Counted from the stretch's first letter, positions 18,759-29,297 are shown. The stretch: 64,000 nucleotides of DNA from JANQSP01 sp965237565 (GCA_965237565.1 OZ250145.1:1267857-1331856), one strand, 5' to 3'. Notes: generated by a model not told the origin, from the sequence alone. Program-made: numbers and translations.

Positions 18759-19069
18759 AAAACATCCTCCCCAAATACACGGTTCTTATCATTTGTTTGG
18801 TCTCCCTACTTTCTTGTGCCACCTCTATCGAATTACACAAATCGGGTGAAGCTCCTCTTTTACCTAAGGTGTGGAAACAATCCCTTCCTGCATATTTTTT
18901 TGGACTGGTTGAGACCCAGAAGACCATCAAGCTTTGGAAGAAATGCCCCAAGCATTGGCACTCCGTAAAAGTGACAAGGTCTGTCCAAGATGTGTTCTTG
19001 TCCTTACTCAGTTTGGGATTTTACACACCCTTTACAGTCCACTTGATCTGCTTCGATAATGAAGGATGA
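18755..19069 (+). CDS. Bor-like small lipoprotein, second of a pair
   Basis: A 104-residue paralogue of the preceding protein. It has a clean lipobox (VSLLSC) near residue 22. Its mature part has the same order of elements: LPAYFFGLVETQ, KKCPKHW, a helix, and LLSLGFYTPFTVHLIC. The start overlaps the previous stop (ATGA), so the two are translationally coupled. The stop codon abuts the 3' end of the convergent tRNA-Cys. Confidence 0.65.
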   Translation: MKNILPKYTVLIICLVSLLSCATSIELHKSGEAPLLPKVWKQSLPAYFFGLVETQKTIKLWKKCPKHWHSVKVTRSVQDVFLSLLSLGFYTPFTVHLICFDNEG

Positions 19070-19139
19070 GGTGGCGGCCGGATTTGAACCGACGTAAACG
19101 GATTTGCAGTCCGCTGCCTAACCACTCGGCCACGCCACC
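19069..19139 (-). tRNA. tRNA-Cys (GCA)
   Basis: A 71-nt cloverleaf on the minus strand. The acceptor GGTGGCG pairs perfectly with CGCCACC. The anticodon is GCA, the T-loop TTCAAAT, and the discriminator U is as expected for cysteine. CCA is not encoded. It is tail-to-tail with the second Bor-like gene. Confidence 0.97.
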
Positions 19140-19202
19140 AAACTTCTTATTATTTAGTCCAAAATGACTTCAGTTTGTACTAATTTTTAAAAACAAAACT
19201 TT

Positions 19203-20642
19203 CTACTGTAAAAAATCTCTGTTTTTTAATTGAACGAAGGGAACAAGACTAAACTTTTTGGCCTCTTCAATGTGATGGACTTTGATAAGTGAACTGTTTT
19301 CTAAATCAGCTAGAGTGCGCGCAACTCTGAGAATGGCTCTTCGCCTCCTTTTCGAGGGCAGGTAGGAAGGAAGTTGCGTTTCTTTTGAGAAAATATCCAA
19401 GGTGGATTCCAATTCTGCAATCGATAATCGGGCATTCGGAAGATTTTGATTTCTGCTATCCCGAAACTGTATCGCTTTCTCCACTTTTTCCCGCAAGGAC
19501 TGAATGGAAACTGACCATTCCCCCCTCCACTGATTAGAAAAAACCAGAATGTCAAAGCGATCCAACATGGGCCCATTCAAACGTTCTATGTGAGAAAAAC
19601 ATTTTCTTAGAGAATAAGAACAGGGCATTTTTTTACTGGGGACCAAATCTCCACAAGGACAAAGATTGGTAGCCGCTATCAATAAAAATCGAGCTGGGAA
19701 AATTTTGCTTTCTCCCTTGCGAGCCACGTATATTTTTCCTCTCTCCACAGGTTCCCTGAGTGACTCTTGCACTCTGGATTGAAATTCCAAATATTCATCC
19801 ATAAATAAAATTCCACCATGAGCCTTGGTGATCTCTCCAAAAAATACAGGATGACCTCCTCCAATCATTGATAAAGGGGTTGTGCTGTGATGAGGACTCA
19901 CGAAAGGTCGCCAATGAAGTTCTTTGCCTGTACGGTTCCATATTCGACGAGAGACTTGAAATTCTTCCAATGAGGGAGGAGCCAATAGATAAGGCAGATG
20001 CTCAGCCAAGGTACTCTTTCCCGAACCAGTTTCCCCAGCGAGAAGCAAGGAGTGTTCTCCGGTTGCGACTAGAGACAAAATATTAGCTGCTCCTGCAGAA
20101 AACTGAATGGAACTAGAAGGAACTGGCCTTTTCAATAAATCACCTAAGGATTTTACAGGGATACGTACAGGATTTTCCAGATCACTCAATTCATTGATTT
20201 GAAACAAAGGACAAAGATAGTTGTTTGTGTGAATTGCCCCAGTTAGAATGCCCTCTTTTCTGGGAGGAAGACTCTCCCAATTTTTTGGAGCGAAAACTTT
20301 TCCATCCAAAGATAACTCTCCATAAACATGGATAGGAAAATCCATCCCAGAAGGAGCCTTTACTTGTCCCGTTTTCCATAGCAAGGCACAAGCAATGGCC
20401 AACTCCAAACCTTGAGAACTCTTTTTCAAATAAGAAGGCCTGAGGTTAATAATGATTTGACGAGCCCTAGGCCATTCATAACCCTGATTGCGAATCGCAG
20501 ATTTGATTCTCATCAAACTTTCTTTAATGACCAAATCTGGCAAACCTGTAAATTGCACATGTGGAAGTCCGGGGATCAGTCCGACCTCCACTTCCACACG
20601 CACCATTTGAAAGCCGTCTTGGGCAAAGGAGTAAGTTTTCAC
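19203..20642 (-). CDS. ComM/YifB-family Mg-chelatase-like AAA+ ATPase
   Basis: A 479-residue YifB/ComM protein. In naturally competent bacteria ComM is a helicase that promotes branch migration during DNA integration. The N-terminal domain has GLPHVQFTGLPDLVIKES and RPSYLKKSSQGLELAIA. The AAA+ core holds the Walker A GETGSGKST near residue 207 and the Walker B ILFMDEYLEF. ATNLCPCGD corresponds to the usual ANPCPCG. GTG at 20642 is the start, with no clear ribosome-binding site. A single gene; no competence genes are nearby. Confidence 0.92.
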   Translation of the reverse strand: MKTYSFAQDGFQMVRVEVEVGLIPGLPHVQFTGLPDLVIKESLMRIKSAIRNQGYEWPRARQIIINLRPSYLKKSSQGLELAIACALLWKTGQVKAPSGMDFPIHVYGELSLDGKVFAPKNWESLPPRKEGILTGAIHTNNYLCPLFQINELSDLENPVRIPVKSLGDLLKRPVPSSSIQFSAGAANILSLVATGEHSLLLAGETGSGKSTLAEHLPYLLAPPSLEEFQVSRRIWNRTGKELHWRPFVSPHHSTTPLSMIGGGHPVFFGEITKAHGGILFMDEYLEFQSRVQESLREPVERGKIYVARKGESKIFPARFLLIAATNLCPCGDLVPSKKMPCSYSLRKCFSHIERLNGPMLDRFDILVFSNQWRGEWSVSIQSLREKVEKAIQFRDSRNQNLPNARLSIAELESTLDIFSKETQLPSYLPSKRRRRAILRVARTLADLENSSLIKVHHIEEAKKFSLVPFVQLKNRDFLQ

Positions 20643-20752
20643 TATGCTAAAAACTAAGAGAATTCCGTTCTAAGGAATTGAGCTATCAAAGCCTTGTTTT
20701 GTAAAGTAGTAGCCCGAATAGCGAATTATTTTTTCGACATTCGAATGCTCAA

Positions 20753-20989
20753 TCAAAAAAGAATGCTCATGGAAGCCAGTCCAAAAAACTGTGACAGAAA
20801 ATTTTGAATCAACAAATGAATCAAAATAAATGATGTAGCTAGAGGTAAAACCACATAATATGAGCCCTTTGATTCACTGATAATGGATCGCCATTGTTTT
20901 AATAAAAAATTTACCAATCTAAAAATTTCTTTAGTTAATGATTGATTTTCCTGTGCACCATGAAGTAAAAGGATGAGTTTATTAAGCAC
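20753..20989 (-). CDS. possible small membrane protein (uncertain)
   Basis: A 78-codon frame from GTG 20989 with a hydrophobic C-terminal half (VVLPLATSFILIHLLIQNFLSQFFGL). A weak AGAGAAG precedes the start. No homology is recognisable. It occupies part of an otherwise empty ~380-base gap between the ATPase gene and the divergent secreted protein, so it may be chance in AT-rich DNA. Confidence 0.25.
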   Translation of the reverse strand: MLNKLILLLHGAQENQSLTKEIFRLVNFLLKQWRSIISESKGSYYVVLPLATSFILIHLLIQNFLSQFFGLASMSILF

Positions 20990-21025
20990 ACTTCTCTCAG
21001 TTACTTTTTATTATAAGGAGTTTTG

Positions 21026-22228
21026 ATGTTTGGGATTTTTTCGATTGTCTCTTTTGTTATTTTTTTCTTGGCGGGATCTTTTTCTTTGGCTCAAAATATA
21101 CAAAGCAAAAATAGCAGTCCTTGCAAAGCCAGCTTCGCCGTCTCAGAAAAATCCAGGGAGGTTATCAAACATTTTTTCAAAGATAGAACACACATAGAGT
21201 ATTATGCAGGTGTGCAAAAACAAATGGAATTGGCAAACCGTTACGTAAACAGTGACATGGGCCTCTTATTCAAAAACATCAATTCATCTACGGATCCTAA
21301 AGTGATGACTCTTTTGAAATGGATCCCATTTGATGGATCAACAAAACAATACATAATGCTTCGCCATACGCTCCTAACAGAAAGAAACCAAGTAAGAGAG
21401 AACAGTCGCCACATGATTGGCTATCTTGAGACGGCGAATAGATTTTTTAAAAATGATATGCTTGAAACTTTCATAACAGTCTCTCAAGTACTCAACTCAC
21501 AACAAATGTTGCGATTGCAGTGGGGGGAGGCTCGTAATGAATCATCAGCCCACTTTTTGGAGAAATTACAAAATCAGATACTAGATGAGAGGCAAAGGGT
21601 AAGGCCAAAATTCATTGGTTTAAAAGGTTTTATTACTCTCTCAAACTCCTTTTCTAATAAAATGGGAGTCACTTATCGGACGGTTGCTCTGGCACTCAGT
21701 GAGAAAAGCGAGCTGTTTACTTTCTTGCATTGGCCTCGTTTTGCCGGAAATCTAAGGGAGTTTCTTTTTCTCTTGGGTAAATTTCAAACACCGTATCCTA
21801 ATTTTGGAAGTTTTTATGGCAAATATAATAAGAAGGCATCTGTAAATAACCTCGCTCGTAACATCTTCGTAGAAAATGAAATCAAAAGAAGACTCGATAA
21901 CATACATGCACTCACCTTGTATTTTTCTAATCTTCACAACATGACTCAACTCAGAAACGCCACTTGGATACAAAAAGAATTAAAAGCACTGAATGAAAAA
22001 TCTCAATCCGCTCGAAAGAAAGATGGCAGAAGGAAAGAAAACATCTCTGATCAAACAGACACACATCCAGCCACAAACATCTTCCCCAACCCTTCTGCCA
22101 ATTATGTTCACGTGGAAGAGTCACCGCAATTCAGAAATAGGAAAAATGTCAATCAAATGACTGGCAGTAACAAATCATCCATTTATATTGAATGGCCAGA
22201 TGATATAAAATGGTCTCGGCTACGCTAA
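21026..22228 (+). CDS. secreted repeat protein (65-70-residue helical repeats), paralogue of 24562-25755
   Basis: A 400-residue exported protein with a signal peptide (cut probably after SLAQ, about residue 24) and then a PCKASF motif (Cys-Lys-x-x-Phe). The mature part has at least three repeats of 65-70 residues. The pattern is Y/F...ANRxxxxDM...F..V...L......L.W..F.G....F..L, as in ETANRFFKNDMLETF. The C-terminal ~80 residues are polar and low-complexity. An AAGGAG ribosome-binding site five bases before ATG 21026 overrules the TTG codon just upstream. Same architecture as the gene on the other side of the 16S rRNA. Function unknown. Confidence 0.7.
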   Translation: MFGIFSIVSFVIFFLAGSFSLAQNIQSKNSSPCKASFAVSEKSREVIKHFFKDRTHIEYYAGVQKQMELANRYVNSDMGLLFKNINSSTDPKVMTLLKWIPFDGSTKQYIMLRHTLLTERNQVRENSRHMIGYLETANRFFKNDMLETFITVSQVLNSQQMLRLQWGEARNESSAHFLEKLQNQILDERQRVRPKFIGLKGFITLSNSFSNKMGVTYRTVALALSEKSELFTFLHWPRFAGNLREFLFLLGKFQTPYPNFGSFYGKYNKKASVNNLARNIFVENEIKRRLDNIHALTLYFSNLHNMTQLRNATWIQKELKALNEKSQSARKKDGRRKENISDQTDTHPATNIFPNPSANYVHVEESPQFRNRKNVNQMTGSNKSSIYIEWPDDIKWSRLR

Positions 22229-22251
22229 ATCCCAAAACAATAAAACAATGT

Positions 22252-22279
22252 TTGACCAAAACAGAGATTTGGCTATAAT
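22252..22279 (+). promoter_or_regulatory. sigma-70-type promoter of the 16S rRNA gene
   Basis: TTGACC at 22252-22257 and a perfect TATAAT at 22274-22279 are separated by 16 bases, about 150 bases ahead of mature 16S. This spacing and distance fit an rRNA promoter. No second (P2) promoter was found between it and the gene. Confidence 0.8.
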
Positions 22280-22291
22280 TCCTAGCCTGTT

Positions 22292-22312
22292 CTTTGAAAA
22301 ATGAATAGTCAG
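22292..22312 (+). other. 5' strand of the predicted 16S precursor processing stem
   Basis: This 21-base stretch, including TGAATAGTCAG, is complementary to 24007-24027 downstream of 16S with only two mismatches. The two arms would bring both ends of the precursor together as an RNase III substrate. The 5' arm lies about 115 bases before mature 16S, as in E. coli. Inferred from base-pairing only. Confidence 0.7.
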
Positions 22313-22427
22313 CTTTTATGCTTGTTTCGGGATCCGATAGAGATTTCTCTGACGGATTTTAGAGCAAAGATCATTGTCTAATCACAATGATCAGATTTTT
22401 GGAGCCAAAATTGTTCCATTTTTATTT

Positions 22428-23942
<1,515 letters not shown>

Positions 23943-23958
23943 TAAGGAGATGGATTGT

Positions 23959-23982
23959 AAAAGCCTTAGGGCTTTTGTTTTT
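23959..23982 (+). terminator. terminator-like hairpin just after 16S
   Basis: AAAAGCC (23959-23965), a four-base loop, then GGCTTTT (23970-23976) and GTTTTTT. This is a 7-bp hairpin with a U-run, 17 bases after the 16S 3' end. It lies inside the predicted processing stem and before tRNA-Ile, so it may act as a partial terminator, a pause site, or merely part of the spacer fold. Confidence 0.45.
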
Positions 23983-24006
23983 CCAAGGTCAAACCGAAAC
24001 AGCTAA

Positions 24007-24027
24007 CTGACTATTCAATTTTGAAAG
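24007..24027 (+). other. 3' strand of the predicted 16S precursor processing stem
   Basis: Pairs with 22292-22312 (19 of 21 positions, including an unbroken 11-bp block). The core TATTCAATTTTGAAAGG is repeated exactly at 24276-24292, after tRNA-Ile. Confidence 0.7.
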
Positions 24028-24047
24028 GGAATAATAAATGCTTTTCT

Positions 24048-24124
24048 GGGCCTGTAGCTCAGTTGGTCAGAGCACACGCTTGATAAGCGTGGGGTCAGAA
24101 GTTCAAATCTTCTCAGGCCCACCA
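24048..24124 (+). tRNA. tRNA-Ile (GAT)
   Basis: A 77-nt cloverleaf: acceptor GGGCCTG/CAGGCCC, anticodon GAT in CTTGATAAG, T-loop TTCAAAT, and CCA encoded. It sits in the usual rRNA spacer position behind 16S, but neither tRNA-Ala nor 23S follows. Confidence 0.98.
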
Positions 24125-24561
24125 TTTATTTAATTTTCGTAATAGTATAAAAAATGTAGATCTAGTTCTGGTGAATCTGATACTGAAAATGGTGGGGTGA
24201 CTCAATAAATCTTTACCAAAAAACAGTATCATTTAGTGCCTTATGCACTCAAACATACCCTCAAGATCCTCCGATTATTCAATTTTGAAAGGAAAAATTA
24301 AGGTTATTTAATATCACATTCTCTTTTATCTTTTTTGAGAAAATATTTCACCACCAACAAAAATTTATTGATTTTTATTTGATTTCGAATAAGAGATATA
24401 ATCCATCGTCATCGTTCATGTTCCTTCGGCAATCAACTTTTTGAAGGTAATTATGAAAAAAAATTCAGTATGCTTATCGAATTTTAGAGCTTCATCAATT
24501 TGAACAACTGGAGAGGATTTAAATCATTTACTATAGAATTGAATTGAACCGGGAGATGAAT
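24125..24561 (+). other. spacer after 16S-tRNA-Ile where 23S would be expected
   Basis: About 440 bases without a gene. It contains no 23S, 5S or tRNA-Ala sequence. It does contain a second exact copy of TATTCAATTTTGAAAGG (24276-24292), which is also part of the 16S processing stem. This could be a relic of the 23S leader or a duplicated processing element. A 15-codon frame starting ATGAAAAAAAATTC near 24452 is too short to call. The end of the spacer presumably holds the promoter of the next gene. Confidence 0.6.
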
Positions 24562-25755
24562 ATGAAATTTCTATTGATTTTATGTGTTGGATTTTTGTTT
24601 TTACCTAGGATTGTTTATTCCTCTTGTCAGGATATTTTTGCAGACAAAGCTTTTCAAGGATTTTTTGAAGATCCTAAAAAACTCAGGGAATATCGGGGTA
24701 TGGAAGGTTATATTCATTTTGTGGATAAGCAACTGAAAGGCGATATGAAAGCCACCTCTCAGATTATTTCTAAACATTCCAACCACCACATATTGAACAA
24801 ACTGGGATGGAGTACAAAACCCTTTGAAGGTTCAATAACGGATTTTTATATAAAAAGAAGCCAAATTATAGATGCAAAAACAAATAAACTAAAAATAAAG
24901 TATGTGCAAATGGAAGGCTATGCAAGTTTCGCAAAAAAATATTACAAAGGAAATATGAAAGAAGCTTTCCAAGATGTATCAGCCGTTCTCAGTAATAAAA
25001 AGCTTCGACGTTTAGAATGGAAAGTTTTCACTGACACCACAGAAATGTTTCGCTTTCTCAAAGAGGAAATATCGACTCCCGATAAACAAAAAGAGTATGT
25101 AGATATGCACTCTTACGCCCGTTTCGCAGATACGTTTTATGAAGGTGATATGGAAATAGCTTTTCACAACATGTTGGCTGTTTTATCTACATTCAAAAAA
25201 CATAATTTTCAATGGAAGAAATTTCATGGTTCAACAACGCAATTTCATGCCTTAAGAAAAAAAATAGAGAAATTTTATACCTTAACAGAAGAACTCCAAG
25301 AAGAGCCCCAAAATCCGAGAGAAGAAGTGAGCTATGGTGATAAATACAATCAGCAGTACACCCCTCTTGCTAATCAAATTATTTTTGTGGAAGAATATTT
25401 TGGTGGCAATATGTCGGATGCTTACAGAAAAATACACACTGTTTTAAATAAATCTGAGTTTGAGAAATTGAATTGGCTTGCCTTTGAAGGCGATACTTTT
25501 CAATTGAATCTTCTACTGACCGATTTTAAAAACCATTATCCGAATGGGTATGTTTCCTCAAAGGGTCATAGAAGAGTGGCTAAAGAAATCTTCAATGATG
25601 ATTTAAATGTCACTTACAAAAACGTGTCTCTTTTAAGAGGATTTTTTTTCCAAAACTCAAGAAGTAATCAAAAATTTAGAAAATTAAAATGGCATTTTGC
25701 CCAACATGGAAATAAGAATCTTTCTGCTAGGGTGTCTCAGAAGGATTCCGATTGA
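24562..25755 (+). CDS. secreted repeat protein (65-70-residue helical repeats), paralogue of 21026-22228
   Basis: About 397 residues. A signal peptide ends near VYSS and is followed by SCQDIF, the Cys-(Lys/Gln)-x-x-Phe motif seen in other secreted proteins here. Five imperfect repeats follow, roughly Y..M.GY..FA...Y.GDM..AF.....VLS...L..L.W..F.GST..F..L...I. Examples are YASFAKKYYKGNMKEAF and YARFADTFYEGDMEIAF. GGGAG lies directly before ATG 24556, so ATG 24562, six bases on, is the likelier start. Family and function are unknown; the repeats look alpha-helical. Confidence 0.7.
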   Translation: MKFLLILCVGFLFLPRIVYSSCQDIFADKAFQGFFEDPKKLREYRGMEGYIHFVDKQLKGDMKATSQIISKHSNHHILNKLGWSTKPFEGSITDFYIKRSQIIDAKTNKLKIKYVQMEGYASFAKKYYKGNMKEAFQDVSAVLSNKKLRRLEWKVFTDTTEMFRFLKEEISTPDKQKEYVDMHSYARFADTFYEGDMEIAFHNMLAVLSTFKKHNFQWKKFHGSTTQFHALRKKIEKFYTLTEELQEEPQNPREEVSYGDKYNQQYTPLANQIIFVEEYFGGNMSDAYRKIHTVLNKSEFEKLNWLAFEGDTFQLNLLLTDFKNHYPNGYVSSKGHRRVAKEIFNDDLNVTYKNVSLLRGFFFQNSRSNQKFRKLKWHFAQHGNKNLSARVSQKDSD

Positions 25756-25814
25756 TAAGATTCTAAAAAATCCATGAAAAGTACTGAAAAGATATTTGTG
25801 TTTTTATCCGTTTT

Positions 25815-26083
25815 CTAAATAAGAAATACCCTTACATCTCGCAATAAGCACAAACTCTCATTTTTTAGAGGAAGGTAAAATTTATAAGGGAATACCAATG
25901 GTACTTTATGATTTTCCAAGAAGAATTTTATACCTTCTGCTTTATCTATTTTATCAGGAATAATTTGTACGCAATTTCTTTTAAAGATTCTAAATTAGTT
26001 TTAGAACTCAATCCATTTTCAATATCATCACTCAAATCAGGGAGATGAGAAATTTTACCTATACACCTTAGTAAATAGAAAAA
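25815..26083 (-). pseudogene. frameshifted coding remnant
   Basis: The 615-base gap 25756-26370 has no intact gene. On the minus strand two adjoining frames read like one protein: HLPDLSDDIENGLSSKTN up to about 25960, then DKIDKAEGIKFFLENHK to a stop at 25815, joined by a one-base shift. There is no start codon. Family not recognised. It is probably a decayed gene fragment; chance coding appearance cannot be excluded. Confidence 0.3.
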
Positions 26084-26370
26084 TCAATAAGGCTGAAATA
26101 AGAATACACCATTGATGCTTTATAAATATAAGATTATTTTTATTTGTCTATTTTCTTATCGTCATTACGTTGTTTGTAACTCACTAAATATCTCTTCAAT
26201 AAAACTATTGACTCAAAAGGGCAAACCAGCTTCCTAATATTTGGCGATCAAATTAAATCAATTGTGGTTATTCAATTTCAAAAAATATGAAGGATGTCAT
26301 TAAAACAATGGGTAAAGAGGGAGTGAAGATTTCCAAACAAAAAACAGCATTATTTAAATACATCATCCAC

Positions 26371-27435
26371 TCAACCATAAAGGAACTTACTAGACAATTT
26401 TCTCTGAAGAAAAGGTACCTTAGAAACAATCTTCAGAAACAAATAAATTAAGCCACGTTTTATTTGGGCTGACACGAAAGTTCTTCGAATTTGTTCAGCC
26501 CCATCCATTACAAGTTTACCTTCTGCTTGCCGATCACAATCATAACTCTCAAGACCCCCTTCAACTAATCGCTTTGCAAGATCTGCTGCATCAGCTATTC
26601 CAAGATTCATTCCTCGACCACCTGCCGGTGACTGGCTATGAGCGGCATCTCCAGCCAAATAAACTCGATCTTTGTGATATTGCTTCACATGACTCAAAAG
26701 TATATTAAATTGTCCCTCTCGATGAACCTTCGTTATATGTATGTCAAGTGGAAGAGTCGACAATACATTCTCAGTATTTGAAATGAGTCTCAGTCGAATC
26801 CCACCAAGAGGAATAATAGCTGCCATTTTTCCCCGTCTCATTAAACAAATTGTTGCTGCATTTAAGTGTGGCCAGTTGTCAACTTCGGCATCAGCTATTG
26901 ACCATACTCCAGGTAATTCAGTAGACACTCGCTCTATTCCAACAGCTTCCCTCGTCGCACCTCTAATACCATCAGCACCCACTAAGTAATCTGCCGATAT
27001 TTTTTCACCTGAAGTTGTTTCAATAGTTACCTCGTTTTGATTTTGGCTCACATTTTTTAACTCTTTATTAAATTTTATTTCTCCACCAAACTTTATAAGT
27101 GCCTCTCTAAGAATTTCTTCTGTTTGATCTTGAGGCAAACCTAACATGTAATTATGACCATGCTGTATTGGTGCAATAGTTAAAGGCAAGTTGACCCAGG
27201 CCGTAGCCCCCTTATAAAACTGTATAAATTTATACTTAATTCCTTGCTCTAATAATTTTTCAGTTACACCAGAAACTGTAAGGATTTCAAGGCTACGAGG
27301 ATTAATCCCAACAGCCCGAGATAATGTTGAGCCACCGCTTCTTCGTTCTATAACAGTTACAAGAACGCCACGACGAGCCAATTCAACTCCTGTAACCAGC
27401 CCTGTTGGCCCCGCACCAGCGATTAATACTTTCAT
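26371..27435 (-). CDS. FAD-dependent monooxygenase (PHBH fold)
   Basis: A 354-residue flavoprotein hydroxylase. It has the N-terminal FAD site VLIAGAGPTGLVTGVELAR, the middle DG motif YLVGADGIRGATR, and the C-terminal FAD motif VYLAGDAAHSQSPAGGRGMNLGIADAADL. Such enzymes hydroxylate aromatic or polyketide substrates with NAD(P)H and O2; the substrate cannot be read. ATG 27435, with GAAGAGAG before it, is preferred to GTG 27462. It is slightly shorter than many relatives, stands alone among accessory genes and may be horizontally acquired. Confidence 0.88.
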   Translation of the reverse strand: MKVLIAGAGPTGLVTGVELARRGVLVTVIERRSGGSTLSRAVGINPRSLEILTVSGVTEKLLEQGIKYKFIQFYKGATAWVNLPLTIAPIQHGHNYMLGLPQDQTEEILREALIKFGGEIKFNKELKNVSQNQNEVTIETTSGEKISADYLVGADGIRGATREAVGIERVSTELPGVWSIADAEVDNWPHLNAATICLMRRGKMAAIIPLGGIRLRLISNTENVLSTLPLDIHITKVHREGQFNILLSHVKQYHKDRVYLAGDAAHSQSPAGGRGMNLGIADAADLAKRLVEGGLESYDCDRQAEGKLVMDGAEQIRRTFVSAQIKRGLIYLFLKIVSKVPFLQRKLSSKFLYG

Positions 27436-27576
27436 AAAACTCTCTTCACACTTTGTTCTCACTTTTACGTCAAAACATATACTTTACCTTATACAGAACA
27501 AACTTCTGATAATAATTTATTTTTATTGTAAATTCTATGGTAAAATAACTCTATTAAGTCTCTAAGATGAAAATTT

Positions 27577-28677
27577 ATGGGCAAGTTAAACAAAAAAATT
27601 CATGAATGGGTTAAAAATAACATCATCACCCAATCTGATGCTAACAATATTCTAAAATATGAGAATAAAAAAGAATCTAACTACGTCAGCTATATCACTA
27701 ACACAATTTTAGGTATTGCATCTTTTGCCATTGTTATTGGAATCATTGCCATCACAGCAGCTAATTGGCACAAAATACCTTCTTATTTAAAATTAACAAT
27801 CAATTTTATGATGCATCTATTTTTTATTTCATATATTTATTACTTGCTCAAAATAGGAAAGAAAAAACTACTTAATGTTTTTCTTTTTATTGAATTTGGG
27901 ATGATTATTGCTTCCATTGCACTCATTGGACAAATCTACCAATTGGATGGTCATCTTTTTAGAAGTATTTCTTTTTGGTTATTTCTAGGAACTCCTCTCC
28001 TTTTGCTCAGTCGCTCACACTATATTTCTTATACATGGACAATCCTCATCACAATCTGTTGCTTTTTAGGTATTGATTTCTTCTATGATCTTTTTCTCCC
28101 AGAAGCCATATTAATCATTCCATTTATCCTCCTTTATCTTTCTTACTTATTCAAAAAGTTAAACAAGGATTTCTTTTTTCAAGCTACGAAAAAAATTGGA
28201 ATCCTCTTATTTGTTTCAATCGTCACGCTTGGAACGTTTTTTTGGTATCAAAAAAATCATAGTTTAGAACACAAAGAGTTCCTATTCATAACCACATTTT
28301 TAGCACTCTTAATGACTCTTTGGTTTATCAAGAATAAAAGGAAAGACTTTGCTTTATTAACCGTACTTGGCTCAATTTTCTTTCTCGCTCCTCAATACAC
28401 AATCCATGGAAAATGGATGAGCCTTGCTATTTTTTCTTTTTTAATTTTTTGGATAGCTCTTGCGAAAGTTGCTTATTTAAGAAAAAATAAACTTATTTTT
28501 GATATAGCGAGTTTTTTAATCACCCTTAGAATCCTCATCATATACTTCGAAGTCTTCGGTACTCTGCTTCAAACAGGGATTGGCTTAATCATAGGGGGGA
28601 TCCTTACAATTTTCATTATGTTATTGTGGCAAAAACAACGAAAAAAAATCTGGAATAGGGACAGAAAGAGGGCCTAA
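27577..28677 (+). CDS. DUF2157 multi-pass membrane protein
   Basis: A 366-residue integral membrane protein with about ten hydrophobic helices. A short N-terminal cytoplasmic segment (WVKNNIITQSDANNILKY) is followed by ITAANWHKIPSYLKLTINFMMH, typical of DUF2157. Function is unknown in the family. The stop overlaps the start of the next gene by one base. DUF2157 proteins are often paired with a GDYXXLXY-domain protein, as here. Confidence 0.85.
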   Translation: MGKLNKKIHEWVKNNIITQSDANNILKYENKKESNYVSYITNTILGIASFAIVIGIIAITAANWHKIPSYLKLTINFMMHLFFISYIYYLLKIGKKKLLNVFLFIEFGMIIASIALIGQIYQLDGHLFRSISFWLFLGTPLLLLSRSHYISYTWTILITICCFLGIDFFYDLFLPEAILIIPFILLYLSYLFKKLNKDFFFQATKKIGILLFVSIVTLGTFFWYQKNHSLEHKEFLFITTFLALLMTLWFIKNKRKDFALLTVLGSIFFLAPQYTIHGKWMSLAIFSFLIFWIALAKVAYLRKNKLIFDIASFLITLRILIIYFEVFGTLLQTGIGLIIGGILTIFIMLLWQKQRKKIWNRDRKRA

Positions 28678-29297
28678 TGCATAAATTATCAATAATTGCT
28701 CTGTTGCTTCCACTGATCGGATTATCCGCTTTTCTTTTCAAAATAGATCTCGACTATAGGAAAGGAGTTTCTTGGGAAGTTAAAATCACAGGAACGGACC
28801 CCCGTCATATTTTAAAAGGTCACTACGTTACTTATAGAACAATGTGGAATTTTGATATGAATAAAGTCTTAAACTATGTTAAAAAAAATGCAAAGTTTTC
28901 TTATTATCAAGTGCCCACTTGCCTGTGCTTAATAGGGAATCAATCTAAACATCTGTCCTATCCTGTCTTATGTAAAGAAGAGAATAGGCTATGCAAATCT
29001 ATCATAAAAGGTCATTTTTCTATCTCGAAAAAACGAATCTTTTCCAAAGAATCTAAAACAAATGATCAAGAAAAACAAAATTTTCAATGGGCATGGAATG
29101 AAAAATCTGTTCGCTTCAAGACGGGGATAAATAAATTTTTTGTGGATGAAAGTATGGCGAAAAAATTAGAAAAGGAAATTCGAAAAAGATCAGCTTCAAT
29201 TGTTTTTAAAATCAGTTCTCCAACTCAAATAATTAGTGAAGAACTAAAACTAGACGGCAAAAACTGGCTGAAAGTTTTATCAGAACAAGAGAAATAA
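28677..29297 (+). CDS. GDYXXLXY-domain protein partner of DUF2157
   Basis: A 206-residue protein with one N-terminal membrane anchor (IIALLLPLIGLSAFLF). TGTDPRHILKGHYVTYRT corresponds to the family's DPRDLLRGDYV-x-L-x-Y signature, with His in place of Asp. The C-terminal KLEKEIRK...IVFKISS also fits. Translation is coupled to the upstream gene (TAATG). The pair probably forms an envelope complex of unknown role. Confidence 0.75.
   Translation: MHKLSIIALLLPLIGLSAFLFKIDLDYRKGVSWEVKITGTDPRHILKGHYVTYRTMWNFDMNKVLNYVKKNAKFSYYQVPTCLCLIGNQSKHLSYPVLCKEENRLCKSIIKGHFSISKKRIFSKESKTNDQEKQNFQWAWNEKSVRFKTGINKFFVDESMAKKLEKEIRKRSASIVFKISSPTQIISEELKLDGKNWLKVLSEQEK

Noticed and set aside
26287..26452. Small plus-strand frame beginning MKDVIKTMGKEGVK
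   Set aside because: It runs into the antisense of the monooxygenase 3' end and has no ribosome-binding site; the slight likeness to the solenoid repeat is too weak.
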